Source: Gammaproteobacteria bacterium (GTDB lineage Bacteria > Pseudomonadota > Gammaproteobacteria > Xanthomonadales > Rhodanobacteraceae). From it: a stretch of 44,469 nucleotides of DNA. This document shows positions 24,561-32,439 of this stretch, piece after piece. The stretch's first letter is position 1; each line of letters starts with the position of its first letter. A program made the position numbers and the translations under genes. The stretch covers positions 1 through 44,469 of the forward strand of contig SHNG01000128.1 of NCBI GenBank assembly GCA_004295005.1. The letters run 5' to 3'. The notes beneath the pieces were generated by a model. That model worked only from the letters and a program-made list of their open reading frames with translations, was not told the DNA's origin and did not search any database.

Positions 24561-26087
24561 TCAGTCGTCCGGCAATTGCTGGCGCAAGGCTCTCAACTGG
24601 CCCCAATTGATCGTCAACAGGTCGACCAGGGCCGGGTCGAACTTGCGCCCGCGTTGTTCTACGACGAACTTGCGGATTGCCTCGTCGCTCCAGGGCTCCT
24701 TGTAGCAACGACGACTGCCCAGGGCATCCACGACATCGGCGAGCGCGGTAATGCGTCCGGCAATTGGAATCTGCTCTCCGGCCAGTGCTCCCGGATAGCC
24801 GCTTCCGTCAAAATTCTCGTGGTGGGTCTGCGCAATCACGGCGGCCAACTGGAAAACCGGACGCCGTGTGCCGGAAAGCAGTCTTGCCCCGAGTTCTGCA
24901 TGGGTGCGCATGATGGCGGCTTCCTCCGGCGTGTGGGGTCCGGGCTTGTTGAGGATGGCATCCGGAATGCCGATCTTGCCGATGTCGTGCAGCGGTGCGG
25001 CCAACTGAAGCATTTCACAGGTGGCTTCATCAAGGCCATGCAATTGACCGAGCATCTGCGCCAGCATGCCGACGCGGCGCACATGGTTGGCGGTTTCCCG
25101 CGAGCGTGACTCGGCGGCGCCGGCAAGCAAGTACACCATGTCCAGTTGGCTGTCGAACAACTCCTGGTTCAGGTGCAGGTTTTCATAGGCGATGGCGACA
25201 TTGCTGCAGAAAACCTGCATGAGGCGGTGCGAATGCTCGTCAAGCTGGTGTGCTTCGCCGACGTACAACAGCGCCTCCGTCTGGTCGCTGTCCATGAAAT
25301 GCAGCACGTAGTGGTCGTCGCGGAAAACGTGCCGCTTCTGGCTGAATGCGTTGTGCAGGGATTGCACCATGTGTGCAGGCAATGCCCCTTCGGCATCGCG
25401 CTTGAGATAGCGCGTGAAATCACCGCTCGCTGCAACCACCTGGAAATGATCCGGCAGCTTTCCGTTCGGATGGGAAATGCGAAAGCAGGCGGCGCCCGCT
25501 TCGACGCCGAGCAACTCGGTGATCTTGCCGAGCACCAGCGAGGCAAATCGCTGAGGCTGGTGATGGGCAAACACCTCGGTGGAAGCCCGGATAACCACCT
25601 CGAGGCCACGGCGACTGGCTTCGATGGTGCGCATGTCGCGGTAAGCGCGCAGTGCCGAGTACATGGTGGTGGAAAGCTTCTGCGCAGTGAGCTCGGTCTT
25701 TTCCTTGTAGTCGTTGATGTCGTAGGCGGCGACAACCTCGTGTTCCGGCGCCTGTCCGGGTTGACCGGTGCGCAGCACGATGCGAACGAACTGGTTCTTG
25801 AGGCGCTCGCGAACGATGCGCACCAGGTCGAGTCCGGCCTGGTCGGTTTCCATCACGACATCGAGCAGCATGACGGCCGTGTCCGCATGTTCGCGCAGCA
25901 AGGCTTCGGCTTCGCTGCTCGAATACGCGCTGATCAATTGCAGGGGACGATCGGCGAATCGGAAGTTGCCGAGGACGAGGCGGGTGACCTGGTGGAACTC
26001 GGGCTCGTCGTCAACGACCAGCACTTTCCAGGGCGGGGTCCCTGCGGACTCCGATACGAATTCCAGGCTGTCGTCGATCAGCCCCAT
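24561..26087 (-). CDS. Response regulator with DUF3369 and HD-GYP domains (putative c-di-GMP phosphodiesterase)
   Basis: A 508-residue cytosolic regulator. The receiver domain (about residues 20-140) has VLVVDDEPEFHQVTR, phospho-acceptor Asp76 in MLLDVVMETDQAGLD, and DYKEKTELT. A DUF3369 sensory domain (about 165-325) follows; the C-terminal domain (about 330-490) is HD-GYP: NHVRRVG, PLHDIGKIGIPD with His367-Asp368, QTHHENFDGSGYP and ALADVVDALGSRRCY. HD-GYP enzymes hydrolyse cyclic di-GMP using a di-iron centre; the metal-binding residues look complete. In the GYP loop it reads DGSGYP, close to the consensus. The gene ends 48 bp from the end of the convergent sensor kinase gene, so pairing is likely. 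The RpfG group of xanthomonads is related but lacks DUF3369. Confidence 0.93.
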   Translation of the reverse strand: MGLIDDSLEFVSESAGTPPWKVLVVDDEPEFHQVTRLVLGNFRFADRPLQLISAYSSSEAEALLREHADTAVMLLDVVMETDQAGLDLVRIVRERLKNQFVRIVLRTGQPGQAPEHEVVAAYDINDYKEKTELTAQKLSTTMYSALRAYRDMRTIEASRRGLEVVIRASTEVFAHHQPQRFASLVLGKITELLGVEAGAACFRISHPNGKLPDHFQVVAASGDFTRYLKRDAEGALPAHMVQSLHNAFSQKRHVFRDDHYVLHFMDSDQTEALLYVGEAHQLDEHSHRLMQVFCSNVAIAYENLHLNQELFDSQLDMVYLLAGAAESRSRETANHVRRVGMLAQMLGQLHGLDEATCEMLQLAAPLHDIGKIGIPDAILNKPGPHTPEEAAIMRTHAELGARLLSGTRRPVFQLAAVIAQTHHENFDGSGYPGALAGEQIPIAGRITALADVVDALGSRRCYKEPWSDEAIRKFVVEQRGRKFDPALVDLLTINWGQLRALRQQLPDD

Positions 26088-26251
26088 GCATCCCCCCGGC
26101 TGCGGTTGCGGCCAGTCTACTCCTGCAACGGGCCATTGCCACCCGCTGCCATTGCCGAGTGGTGGATTCGGGGTCGTGTCACAAAAACTTGCATATCAAG
26201 CAGGCCCAAAGCGGGTTTTCGGGGGTGGCCTGGCGATGCCAATCGGTTGCT

Positions 26252-27409
26252 TCAGGTCTTGCCGTGGAACAATTCCCGCCCGATCAGCATGCGCCGGATC
26301 TCATTTGTGCCGGCTCCGATCTCGTAAAGCTTGGCATCACGCAACAGGCGTCCGGTCGCGTACTCGTTGATGTAGCCATTGCCGCCCAAAGTCTGGATGG
26401 CTTCCAGGGTAACCCGCACTGCGCTTTGCGAGGCGTTGAGCAGGCATGCGGCCGGGTCGATGCGCGAACGCACGTTCTGGTCGAAATCCCTCGCCACCAT
26501 GTAGGCGTAGGCACGCGACGACTGCAGGGCCGTGTACATGTCGGCAATCTTGGCTTGCATGATGCCGAAGGTGCCGATCGGAGCATTGAATTGCTTGCGC
26601 TCCCGCGCATAGGGCAGGGCAATGTCGATGGCAGCCTGCATCAGGCCGATTGGTCCGCCAGACAACACCAGGCGCTCGGTGTCGAGGCCGCTCATGAGTA
26701 CGCGCACACCTTCGTTGACCTGGCCGACAACGTTCTGCGTGGGAATCTCGCAGTTCTCGAACACCAACTCGCAGGTGTTGGATCCGCGCATGCCGAGCTT
26801 GTCGAGCTTTTGCGCCGTGGAAAAACCCTTCATGCCCTTCTCGACGATGAAAGCAGTCATGCAGCGCGATCCGGCCGGCCGCGGCGCGGTGCGCATGTAG
26901 ACCAGCAGGACATCGGCATCCGGCCCGTTGGTGATCCACATCTTGGAGCCGTTGGCGACCCAGACATCGCCCTTCAACTCCGCCTTGCAGGTCATCGAGC
27001 CGACCACGTCCGAACCCGCGCCTGGTTCGCTCATGGCGAGTGCGCCTACCCATTCGCCAGTGCACAGCTTTGGCAGGTACTTGCGACGCTGTTCGTCGCT
27101 GCCGTTGTTGCTCAGGTTCTGCACGCAAAGATTCGAGTGTGCACCGTAGGACAGGCCCACGGAACCGGAAGCACGCGAGATTTCCTCCAGGGCAATCACA
27201 TGGGCGAGATAGCCGAGGCCCGAACCCCCGAATTCCTCGGGTACGGTGATGCCGAGCAGGCCAAGGTCGCCCAGCTTGCGCCACAGGTCCGCGGGGAACT
27301 GGTTGTCGCGGTCAATGAGGTCGGCGCGTGGTGCGATTTCCTTGTCTGCAAAGGTCTGCACGGCTTCGCGAAGCGCGGCGAGGTCGTCATCAAGTTGAAA
27401 TGGCTGCAT
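26252..27409 (-). CDS. liuA: Isovaleryl-CoA dehydrogenase
   Basis: FAD-dependent acyl-CoA dehydrogenase; this subgroup oxidises isovaleryl-CoA to 3-methylcrotonyl-CoA in leucine breakdown. The 385-residue protein shows the family blocks [81 protein letters not shown] and [20 protein letters not shown]. The catalytic Glu of isovaleryl-CoA dehydrogenases is in the [14 protein letters not shown] region, which is present, whereas most other acyl-CoA dehydrogenases place it near the C terminus. It follows leucine dehydrogenase by 64 bp on the same strand. The rest of the liu pathway is not in this window. Confidence 0.93.
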   Translation of the reverse strand: MQPFQLDDDLAALREAVQTFADKEIAPRADLIDRDNQFPADLWRKLGDLGLLGITVPEEFGGSGLGYLAHVIALEEISRASGSVGLSYGAHSNLCVQNLSNNGSDEQRRKYLPKLCTGEWVGALAMSEPGAGSDVVGSMTCKAELKGDVWVANGSKMWITNGPDADVLLVYMRTAPRPAGSRCMTAFIVEKGMKGFSTAQKLDKLGMRGSNTCELVFENCEIPTQNVVGQVNEGVRVLMSGLDTERLVLSGGPIGLMQAAIDIALPYARERKQFNAPIGTFGIMQAKIADMYTALQSSRAYAYMVARDFDQNVRSRIDPAACLLNASQSAVRVTLEAIQTLGGNGYINEYATGRLLRDAKLYEIGAGTNEIRRMLIGRELFHGKT

Positions 27410-27473
27410 GGCGCGGACTCATGGATTGCGGGTTGGCAGAAAGCTGCGTGGCATCACCGTGCGATGCGGAAGC

Positions 27474-28574
27474 TCAACTTCCGCGACGGCCCTGGAAGCT
27501 GGGTGCGGAAACGCCAAGGTGTGGCAGGCGCAGCTTGCCGATCGTGGAAATACGCTCCTCGGCCAGCCGATCGGCGGCCAGGTAGGTCGGAATTCCGTCG
27601 CGCTTGGCAATCTCGAAGATGCGGCTGACGTTGTGGTAGATGGTGCGCATCATGCGCATCGCGCGCTCGCGGTTGTAGCCATCGATCTCCAGGGAAATGT
27701 TCATCACGCCACCGGCATTCACCGCATAGTCCGGAGCGTAGAAGATGCCGCGCCTGGACACCTCATCGCCGATCTGGTTGTTGGCCAACTGGTTGTTGGC
27801 CGCGCCACAGATGACCTTGCACTTGAGCCGCTTCAGGGTTTGCTCGTTGACCGTTCCACCCAGCGCGCACGGGCTGTAGACGTCGGCATCGGTATCGTAG
27901 ATCTCGTCCAGGCCGACGGCGGTGCAGCCGTATTCATCGACGGCGCGCTGCACGAGTTCCTTGTTGATGTCGGTGACATAAACCTTGGCATCGTGCTCGC
28001 GAAGGAGCTTGATGAACTCCATGCCGACGTGGCCGGCACCTTGCACTGCGTAGCGATACTTGCCGACATCCTCGTTGCCGTAGCATGCATGCAGCGTGGC
28101 CAGCAGGCCCTGCATGGCGCCGAACGCGGTGAATGGCGATGGATCACCGGAGCCGCCGTGGACCTGGTGCACGCCAGTGACAAAGGATGTTTCGCGGAAT
28201 ACCCATTCCATGTCGTTGACATCGATACCGACGTCTTCGGCAGTGATGTAACGCCCGTTCAAGGAGTTGACGAACCGGCCAAAGGCGCGGAACAGGGCTT
28301 CGGACTTGTCGCGGGCCGGGTCGCCGATGATGACGGCCTTGCCGCCGCCGAGATTGAGTCCTGCCACCGCATTCTTGTAAGTCATGCCACGCGACAGGCG
28401 CAGTACATCGTCGATCGCCTCCTGCTCGCTCTTGTAGGGCCACATGCGCAGGCCGCCAAGGGAAGGTCCGAGCACGGTGTTGTGGATGGCGATGATGGCC
28501 TTCAGGCCGGCATCCTTGTTGTGGCAGAACACCACTTCTTCATGGCCTGTGGTCGCGAGGGTTTCAAAAATCAT
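27474..28574 (-). CDS. Leucine (branched-chain amino acid) dehydrogenase
   Basis: NAD-dependent oxidative deamination of leucine, valine or isoleucine to the 2-oxo acids. The 366-residue product has GPSLGGLRMWPY in the substrate domain, the catalytic lysines Lys67 (MTYKNA) and Lys79 (LGGGKAVI), ITAEDVGIDVNDM, the Rossmann motif VQGAGHVGMEF, and the ICGAANNQLA and APDYAVNAGGVMNI blocks. Length and motifs fit leucine/valine dehydrogenases rather than phenylalanine dehydrogenase, but substrate preference cannot be fixed by eye. It is first in a two-gene unit with isovaleryl-CoA dehydrogenase, which suggests leucine catabolism. A divergent gene lies 270 bp upstream. Confidence 0.94.
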   Translation of the reverse strand: MIFETLATTGHEEVVFCHNKDAGLKAIIAIHNTVLGPSLGGLRMWPYKSEQEAIDDVLRLSRGMTYKNAVAGLNLGGGKAVIIGDPARDKSEALFRAFGRFVNSLNGRYITAEDVGIDVNDMEWVFRETSFVTGVHQVHGGSGDPSPFTAFGAMQGLLATLHACYGNEDVGKYRYAVQGAGHVGMEFIKLLREHDAKVYVTDINKELVQRAVDEYGCTAVGLDEIYDTDADVYSPCALGGTVNEQTLKRLKCKVICGAANNQLANNQIGDEVSRRGIFYAPDYAVNAGGVMNISLEIDGYNRERAMRMMRTIYHNVSRIFEIAKRDGIPTYLAADRLAEERISTIGKLRLPHLGVSAPSFQGRRGS

Positions 28575-28844
28575 GACGGGCTCCGCAAGGGGAAAGTCGC
28601 CTTGACCATGACGTGTCAGCCAGTGCCTTTACCGACTGGATCGCACGTCCTGGCAGCTTTGTGGGTGGTTGGGAAATTCAGGCTTCGAGGAATTGTTGCC
28701 TGTGGAAAGCGGTGCATAGTTTAAGGCAACGCTGATCAACTGGCGCGCCTGTCATGCCGTGGTCCCGGTTTGCCGGGATTCGAGGGTTTGCAGAACCGGC
28801 TGCGGATCGGCAGGATAGGCTCTTGCCAACCTGGGGAGTAAAGC

Positions 28845-29447
28845 ATGCGTCGAATGTTCGGGATGATGGTGTTGGCCGGAATGCTGGCCATGGGTTGGGT
28901 TCCGCAAGAAGCGTCTGCGGATGCCGGCGCGGAGCAGTCATTGTTCAGTGCCTACCAGACCATGCTCGGTTCGCGGTGTGCCACCGAGACGCTCTCGCGG
29001 GATGAAAAGGGCAGGGAAACACGTACCCATACCGAGTTCGACACGCTTGAGCGTATTCGCGTATCAACCGACCAGGTTTCATTCGTGATCCTTCCGGAAG
29101 GAACGTGGATGCGCTCCGGAGACGGGGACTGGATGCAGCCGCCAATCGACATGAGCGCGATGTTCAAGGCCCTGTTGCCGATGACCATCAACGAGGTCCG
29201 CTCGGGTACGCGCAATATCAAGGACGAGGGTATGAAAACGATCGATGGCGCCACCCTGCGCGCAGTCAGTTATGACCTGAGTACCACCATCATGGGCATC
29301 ACGGTCAATTCGCATGTGACCGCGTACCTCGATGAGGCGGGCAGGATCGTACGCAGCGAAAGCGACGGCGAAGCCAAGGGACGCAAGAGCCACGTGGTGC
29401 AGACAATCCGCTACGACGACTCGATCCGCATCAGCGCACCCAAGTAG
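28845..29447 (+). CDS. Secreted protein of unknown function
   Basis: A 200-residue protein with a signal peptide (MRRMFGMMVLAGMLAMG core, cleavage near EASADA). I recognise no domain. The mature part alternates short beta-like strands (RIRVSTDQVSFVILPEGTW, VSYDLSTTIMGITVNSHVTAY, GRIVRSESDGE) and reads like small periplasmic lipid- or outer-membrane-associated beta proteins of the LolA/LolB type, though that similarity is only an impression. One cysteine is seen after the signal peptide (SRCATETL). GGGGAG directly upstream gives a strong ribosome site for the chosen ATG. It is alone, followed at once by the REP cluster. Confidence 0.75.
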   Translation: MRRMFGMMVLAGMLAMGWVPQEASADAGAEQSLFSAYQTMLGSRCATETLSRDEKGRETRTHTEFDTLERIRVSTDQVSFVILPEGTWMRSGDGDWMQPPIDMSAMFKALLPMTINEVRSGTRNIKDEGMKTIDGATLRAVSYDLSTTIMGITVNSHVTAYLDEAGRIVRSESDGEAKGRKSHVVQTIRYDDSIRISAPK

Positions 29448-29448
29448 A

Positions 29449-29672
29449 CATCCAGCCGGGCAAGCCCGGCACGGCAATCGCCTGCGGGTTTGTGCGTTCC
29501 CCGTAGAGTGGAGCTTGCTCCGCTCGCGTCAACATCGAAGGCAACGACCTGCATCCAGCCGAGCAAGCCCGGCACGGCGATCGCCTGCAGGTTTGCGCGT
29601 TCCCCGTAGAGCGGAGCTTGCTCCGCTCGCGTCAACGCCACAGATGCAGCCGAGCAAGTTCGGCTCTACGAG
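29449..29672. repeat. Tandem REP/BIME cluster (two direct copies plus one inverted)
   Basis: Two direct copies of a unit about 100 bp long begin at 29449 and 29552, period 103. Each carries a GTAG tetranucleotide followed by a hairpin. REP1 is at 29503-29524 with one G-T pair; REP2 is at 29606-29627, perfect AGCGGAGC-TT-GCTCCGCT. REP3 at 29648-29669 is in the opposite orientation (GTAG then AGCCGAAC-TT-GCTCGGCT on the minus strand). The first copy also has the palindrome GCCGGGC-AA-GCCCGGC at 29455-29470. GTAG-headed hairpins in inverted arrangement are the hallmark of RAYT-mobilised REPs. It lies between two convergent genes, where it may also stop transcription. Confidence 0.85.
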
Positions 29673-29676
29673 CTTG

Positions 29677-30300
29677 TCAGCCGCGGTCCAGCGTGCTGCG
29701 CGCCAGCAATCCGCGCGCCAGCATGGCGTATTCGCTGCGGCGCAGGATCAGTCGCCACTGGCTGCCGCCGACCTGGCGCCAAAGCACGGCAGCGCGAATG
29801 CCGGCCAGCAACATGGATCGGATCTGTTCCACGCGCGCCGGATCGGCCAACTGTGCGGGATTCCCGTGCACCATGATGCGTGGACGCAATCTGGACAGCG
29901 TGTGGCTGTACAGCTCGGCCAATCGGGATTGCACGGTGGCGTGGGTGATGCCGAGGTGATCCACCTGGCGCTGGATGGATTCGATTCCCTGGCGCAACTG
30001 TTCGCGCATTTCGGCGCGTGCAGCGAGCTTGCGTTCCAGGCGCATGAGGCCGATCACCAGTCGGGATACCGCGGGTACGCGCTGATTGCCGTCGAGACTT
30101 GAAACCAGTACCTCCATGCCGAGGCGGATTCCGGACAAGCCGCCAAATACTTCCGCGGCGCTGTCGCTGTCTATGCGGAAAACGCTGGCCAGGCTGGATT
30201 CGGCCGCGGCCATGTCGCAGCGGCCATCGCGTGCCAGGCAATGAACCAGTGTGGCAGCCTGGAACACGCCGGAAAGAGCGATCACGCGGGATTCACGCAT
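29677..30300 (-). CDS. hflD: High-frequency lysogenization protein HflD homologue
   Basis: A 207-residue predominantly alpha-helical protein. E. coli HflD binds the phage lambda CII protein; its normal cellular role is unclear. Recognisable blocks are [17 protein letters not shown] near the N terminus, [22 protein letters not shown], the [17 protein letters not shown] helix, and [12 protein letters not shown] with [23 protein letters not shown] near the C terminus. I start at ATG 30300, which overlaps the mnmA stop by 8 nt; a reading to 30402 lies in mnmA. The mnmA-hflD pair is conserved in gammaproteobacteria. Confidence 0.93.
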   Translation of the reverse strand: MRESRVIALSGVFQAATLVHCLARDGRCDMAAAESSLASVFRIDSDSAAEVFGGLSGIRLGMEVLVSSLDGNQRVPAVSRLVIGLMRLERKLAARAEMREQLRQGIESIQRQVDHLGITHATVQSRLAELYSHTLSRLRPRIMVHGNPAQLADPARVEQIRSMLLAGIRAAVLWRQVGGSQWRLILRRSEYAMLARGLLARSTLDRG

Positions 30301-31441
30301 GGCTCGTCTCCATTGTGTGTTGTGCAACCGCCATGTTGGCGTCGATGCGACCGAAGGGCGCGTCACTGGACTCGATGACGCCTCCGCCAAGGCAAATGGC
30401 ACCCTGGTAGAAGACCACAGACTGACCGGGGCTGACTGCCCGCTGCGCCTGATCGAACCGGACGTCTGCTTCGTTGCCGACCAGCCTGACCATGCATGCC
30501 TGCGGTTCCTGGCGGTAGCGGATCATCGCCGTGCAGCGGAATTCCCGGGCAGGCGGCGTGCCGGCAATCCAGTTGATCTGGCCGGCAACCAGCGCATGGG
30601 ACTGCAGCCACTCGCTGGCCTGGCCCTGCACCGCATACACGATGTTTCGGGATACGTCCTTGCCGACCACATACCAGGGCTCGCCATTGGAGTCGCGTCG
30701 CCCGCCGATGCCAAGGCCTCCGCGCTGGCCAAGCGTGAAGTACCAGCATCCCGGGTGCTCGCCGATGCGCTGTCCGTCCGGCGTGTGGATTTCGCCGGCA
30801 CGGGCCGGAATGTAACGACCGAGGAAGTCGCGGATGTCGCGCTCGCCGATGAAACAGATTCCGGTGGAGTCCTTCTTGGCGTGCGTGGGCAAGTCGGCCT
30901 CGAGCGCAATCCGGCGCACCTCGGGCTTGAGCATGCTGCCCAGGGGAAACACGGTTGCCGCCAGTTGTTGCTGGCCGAGCGCGTGCAGGAAGTAGCTCTG
31001 GTCCTTGTTGGAATCCAAGGCGCGCAGCAACAGCCACTGGCCGTCGCGATGCTCGATGCGTGCATAGTGGCCGGTGGCGATGCGTTCGGCGCCCAGCGCG
31101 CGCGCATGATCGAGAAAGGTCTTGAACTTGATTTCGCGATTGCACAGCACGTCAGGGTTGGGCGTACGACCCGCGCGGTACTCGGCAATGAAGTGCTCGA
31201 ACACCTGGTCCCAGTACTCGCGCGCAAAATTTCGCGCGTGGAAGGGAATGCCCAGCTTGGCACAAACGGCAACGGCGTCGCGGCGATCCTCGTCCGCACG
31301 ACAGGGGCCAAAGCGCTCGTCTTCTTCCCAGTTCTGCATGAACATGCCGGCGAGCGGGCCTGATTCGCGCGACAGGAGCAATGCGGCAACCGAGGAATCC
31401 ACGCCTCCGGACACGCCCACCATGGTCAGGCCGCGCTGCAT
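30293..31441 (-). CDS. mnmA: tRNA 2-thiouridine(34) synthase MnmA
   Basis: ATP-dependent thiolase that puts sulfur on U34 of tRNA-Lys, -Glu and -Gln. The 382-residue product has the PP-loop ATP site [15 protein letters not shown] (residues 9-23), MFMQNWEED, and the catalytic Cys pair: Cys100 in [14 protein letters not shown] and Cys196 in [34 protein letters not shown] and the C-terminal beta-barrel block [22 protein letters not shown] are also present. I start at ATG 31441, 5 nt after the Nudix gene stop, since the PP-loop follows immediately. It is in an operon Nudix-mnmA-hflD. Confidence 0.97.
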   Translation of the reverse strand: MQRGLTMVGVSGGVDSSVAALLLSRESGPLAGMFMQNWEEDERFGPCRADEDRRDAVAVCAKLGIPFHARNFAREYWDQVFEHFIAEYRAGRTPNPDVLCNREIKFKTFLDHARALGAERIATGHYARIEHRDGQWLLLRALDSNKDQSYFLHALGQQQLAATVFPLGSMLKPEVRRIALEADLPTHAKKDSTGICFIGERDIRDFLGRYIPARAGEIHTPDGQRIGEHPGCWYFTLGQRGGLGIGGRRDSNGEPWYVVGKDVSRNIVYAVQGQASEWLQSHALVAGQINWIAGTPPAREFRCTAMIRYRQEPQACMVRLVGNEADVRFDQAQRAVSPGQSVVFYQGAICLGGGVIESSDAPFGRIDANMAVAQHTMETSHA

Positions 31442-31446
31442 GGCGT

Positions 31447-31956
31447 TCAGATTGCCGGCGTGCCGGGCGCCAACTGGCGAACGCTGTCCAGGGGCAGGCG
31501 ACGACCGTCGATCCATTGGTCGATGCTGTCCAGCACCAGCGGGCTGCGCAGGCGCGCGGCCAAAGACTGGATCTGTTCACGTCCCAGCCACAGCGTGCCG
31601 ATGATGCCCTCGTCCAGCGTCAACAGGGGATCGTGGCGCAGCGGCCTCGCGGCAAAGGTGAAGCGGACAAACTGGCTTCCCGACACGGTGCTGGTCCATT
31701 GCTGGACGCCGATCAGGCAATCCAGTTCGATGTGCCAGCCGGTTTCTTCCAGGGTCTCGCGGATGGCGGCCTGTTGCAGGCTTTCCCCGGGTTCCAGGTG
31801 TCCCGCTGGCTGGTTGATGACGTGTTTGCCGTGGACATTTTCCTCGACCAGAAGAAAGCAGCCATCGCGTGGCACCACGGTGGCAACGGTCACGCGCGGG
31901 CGCCAGACATCGATTTGCGATGAAATCAGCGGTGCGGCGGTCCGGTCAACGTTCAT
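31447..31956 (-). CDS. Nudix hydrolase (NudJ-like phosphatase)
   Basis: Hydrolase of nucleoside diphosphate-linked substrates; the NudJ/YmfB group acts on HMP-PP and nucleoside triphosphates. The 169-residue product has the full Nudix box: [20 protein letters not shown] followed by TGW, matching Gx5Ex7REUxEExGU, with the two metal-binding Glu positions intact. Before the box, [19 protein letters not shown] and HVINQPAGH fit the NudJ subgroup (QPAGHLE). I use ATG 31956; a start at 32007 is possible but would run into the clpS promoter region. It is first in the operon with mnmA and hflD, a conserved linkage. Confidence 0.9.
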   Translation of the reverse strand: MNVDRTAAPLISSQIDVWRPRVTVATVVPRDGCFLLVEENVHGKHVINQPAGHLEPGESLQQAAIRETLEETGWHIELDCLIGVQQWTSTVSGSQFVRFTFAARPLRHDPLLTLDEGIIGTLWLGREQIQSLAARLRSPLVLDSIDQWIDGRRLPLDSVRQLAPGTPAI

Positions 31957-32007
31957 GGCCGGCAGTTTACAGGAGATCGCCGGAGTTCCCGTGGCAATGA
32001 TTATCAC

Positions 32008-32035
32008 TTGATCGCGGCGCAGCGGAACCTATACT
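32008..32035 (+). promoter_or_regulatory. Predicted sigma70 promoter of clpS(-clpA)
   Basis: TTGATC (32008-32013), 16-bp spacer, TATACT (32030-32035), with transcription expected to start around 32042, 24 nt before the clpS ATG. Both hexamers are close to consensus and it sits in the short divergent interval with the Nudix gene. Confidence 0.6.
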
Positions 32036-32065
32036 GCAAGCAAGTGCAGCATTCCGATCGAGCAC

Positions 32066-32392
32066 ATGTCATCCCAGTCAAACCAGGACAACGAGCACAG
32101 CCACGGCCTTGCGGTCGAGGTGGCGCCGCCCCAGGTAGCCAAGCCGCCGATGTACCAGGTGGTGATCCTCAATGACGACTTCACGCCCATGGATTTTGTC
32201 GTCATCGTGCTGGAGACTTTCTTCACCATGGACCGGGAACGCGCCACGCAGGTCATGTTGCACGTGCATACGCGCGGAAAGGGCGTTTGTGGCGTATATA
32301 CGAGGGAGATTGCGGAAACCAAGGTAACCCAGGTCAACGAATTCTCGAGGACGCACCAACATCCGCTGTTGTGCACCATGGAAAAATCCTGA
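32066..32392 (+). CDS. clpS: ATP-dependent Clp protease adaptor ClpS
   Basis: Adaptor that recognises N-degrons (Leu, Phe, Trp or Tyr at the N terminus) and delivers them to ClpAP. The 108-residue protein has an unstructured N-terminal tail ([16 protein letters not shown]) and the ligand-pocket block [21 protein letters not shown], whose NDDFTPM contacts the N-end residue. The [24 protein letters not shown] block holds the His of the pocket. It is followed 47 bp later by clpA, the classic pair. Aat downstream makes substrates for this adaptor. Confidence 0.97.
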   Translation: MSSQSNQDNEHSHGLAVEVAPPQVAKPPMYQVVILNDDFTPMDFVVIVLETFFTMDRERATQVMLHVHTRGKGVCGVYTREIAETKVTQVNEFSRTHQHPLLCTMEKS

Positions 32393-32439
32393 GCGGTCCC
32401 ACATATCCGACGCATCAGTCATCCAGAGAGGCTAAACGG

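Noticed and set aside
26159-27628. Plus-strand open frame of 489 codons opposite isovaleryl-CoA dehydrogenase
   Set aside because: Antisense shadow with Gly/Val/His bias; the minus-strand gene has all family motifs.
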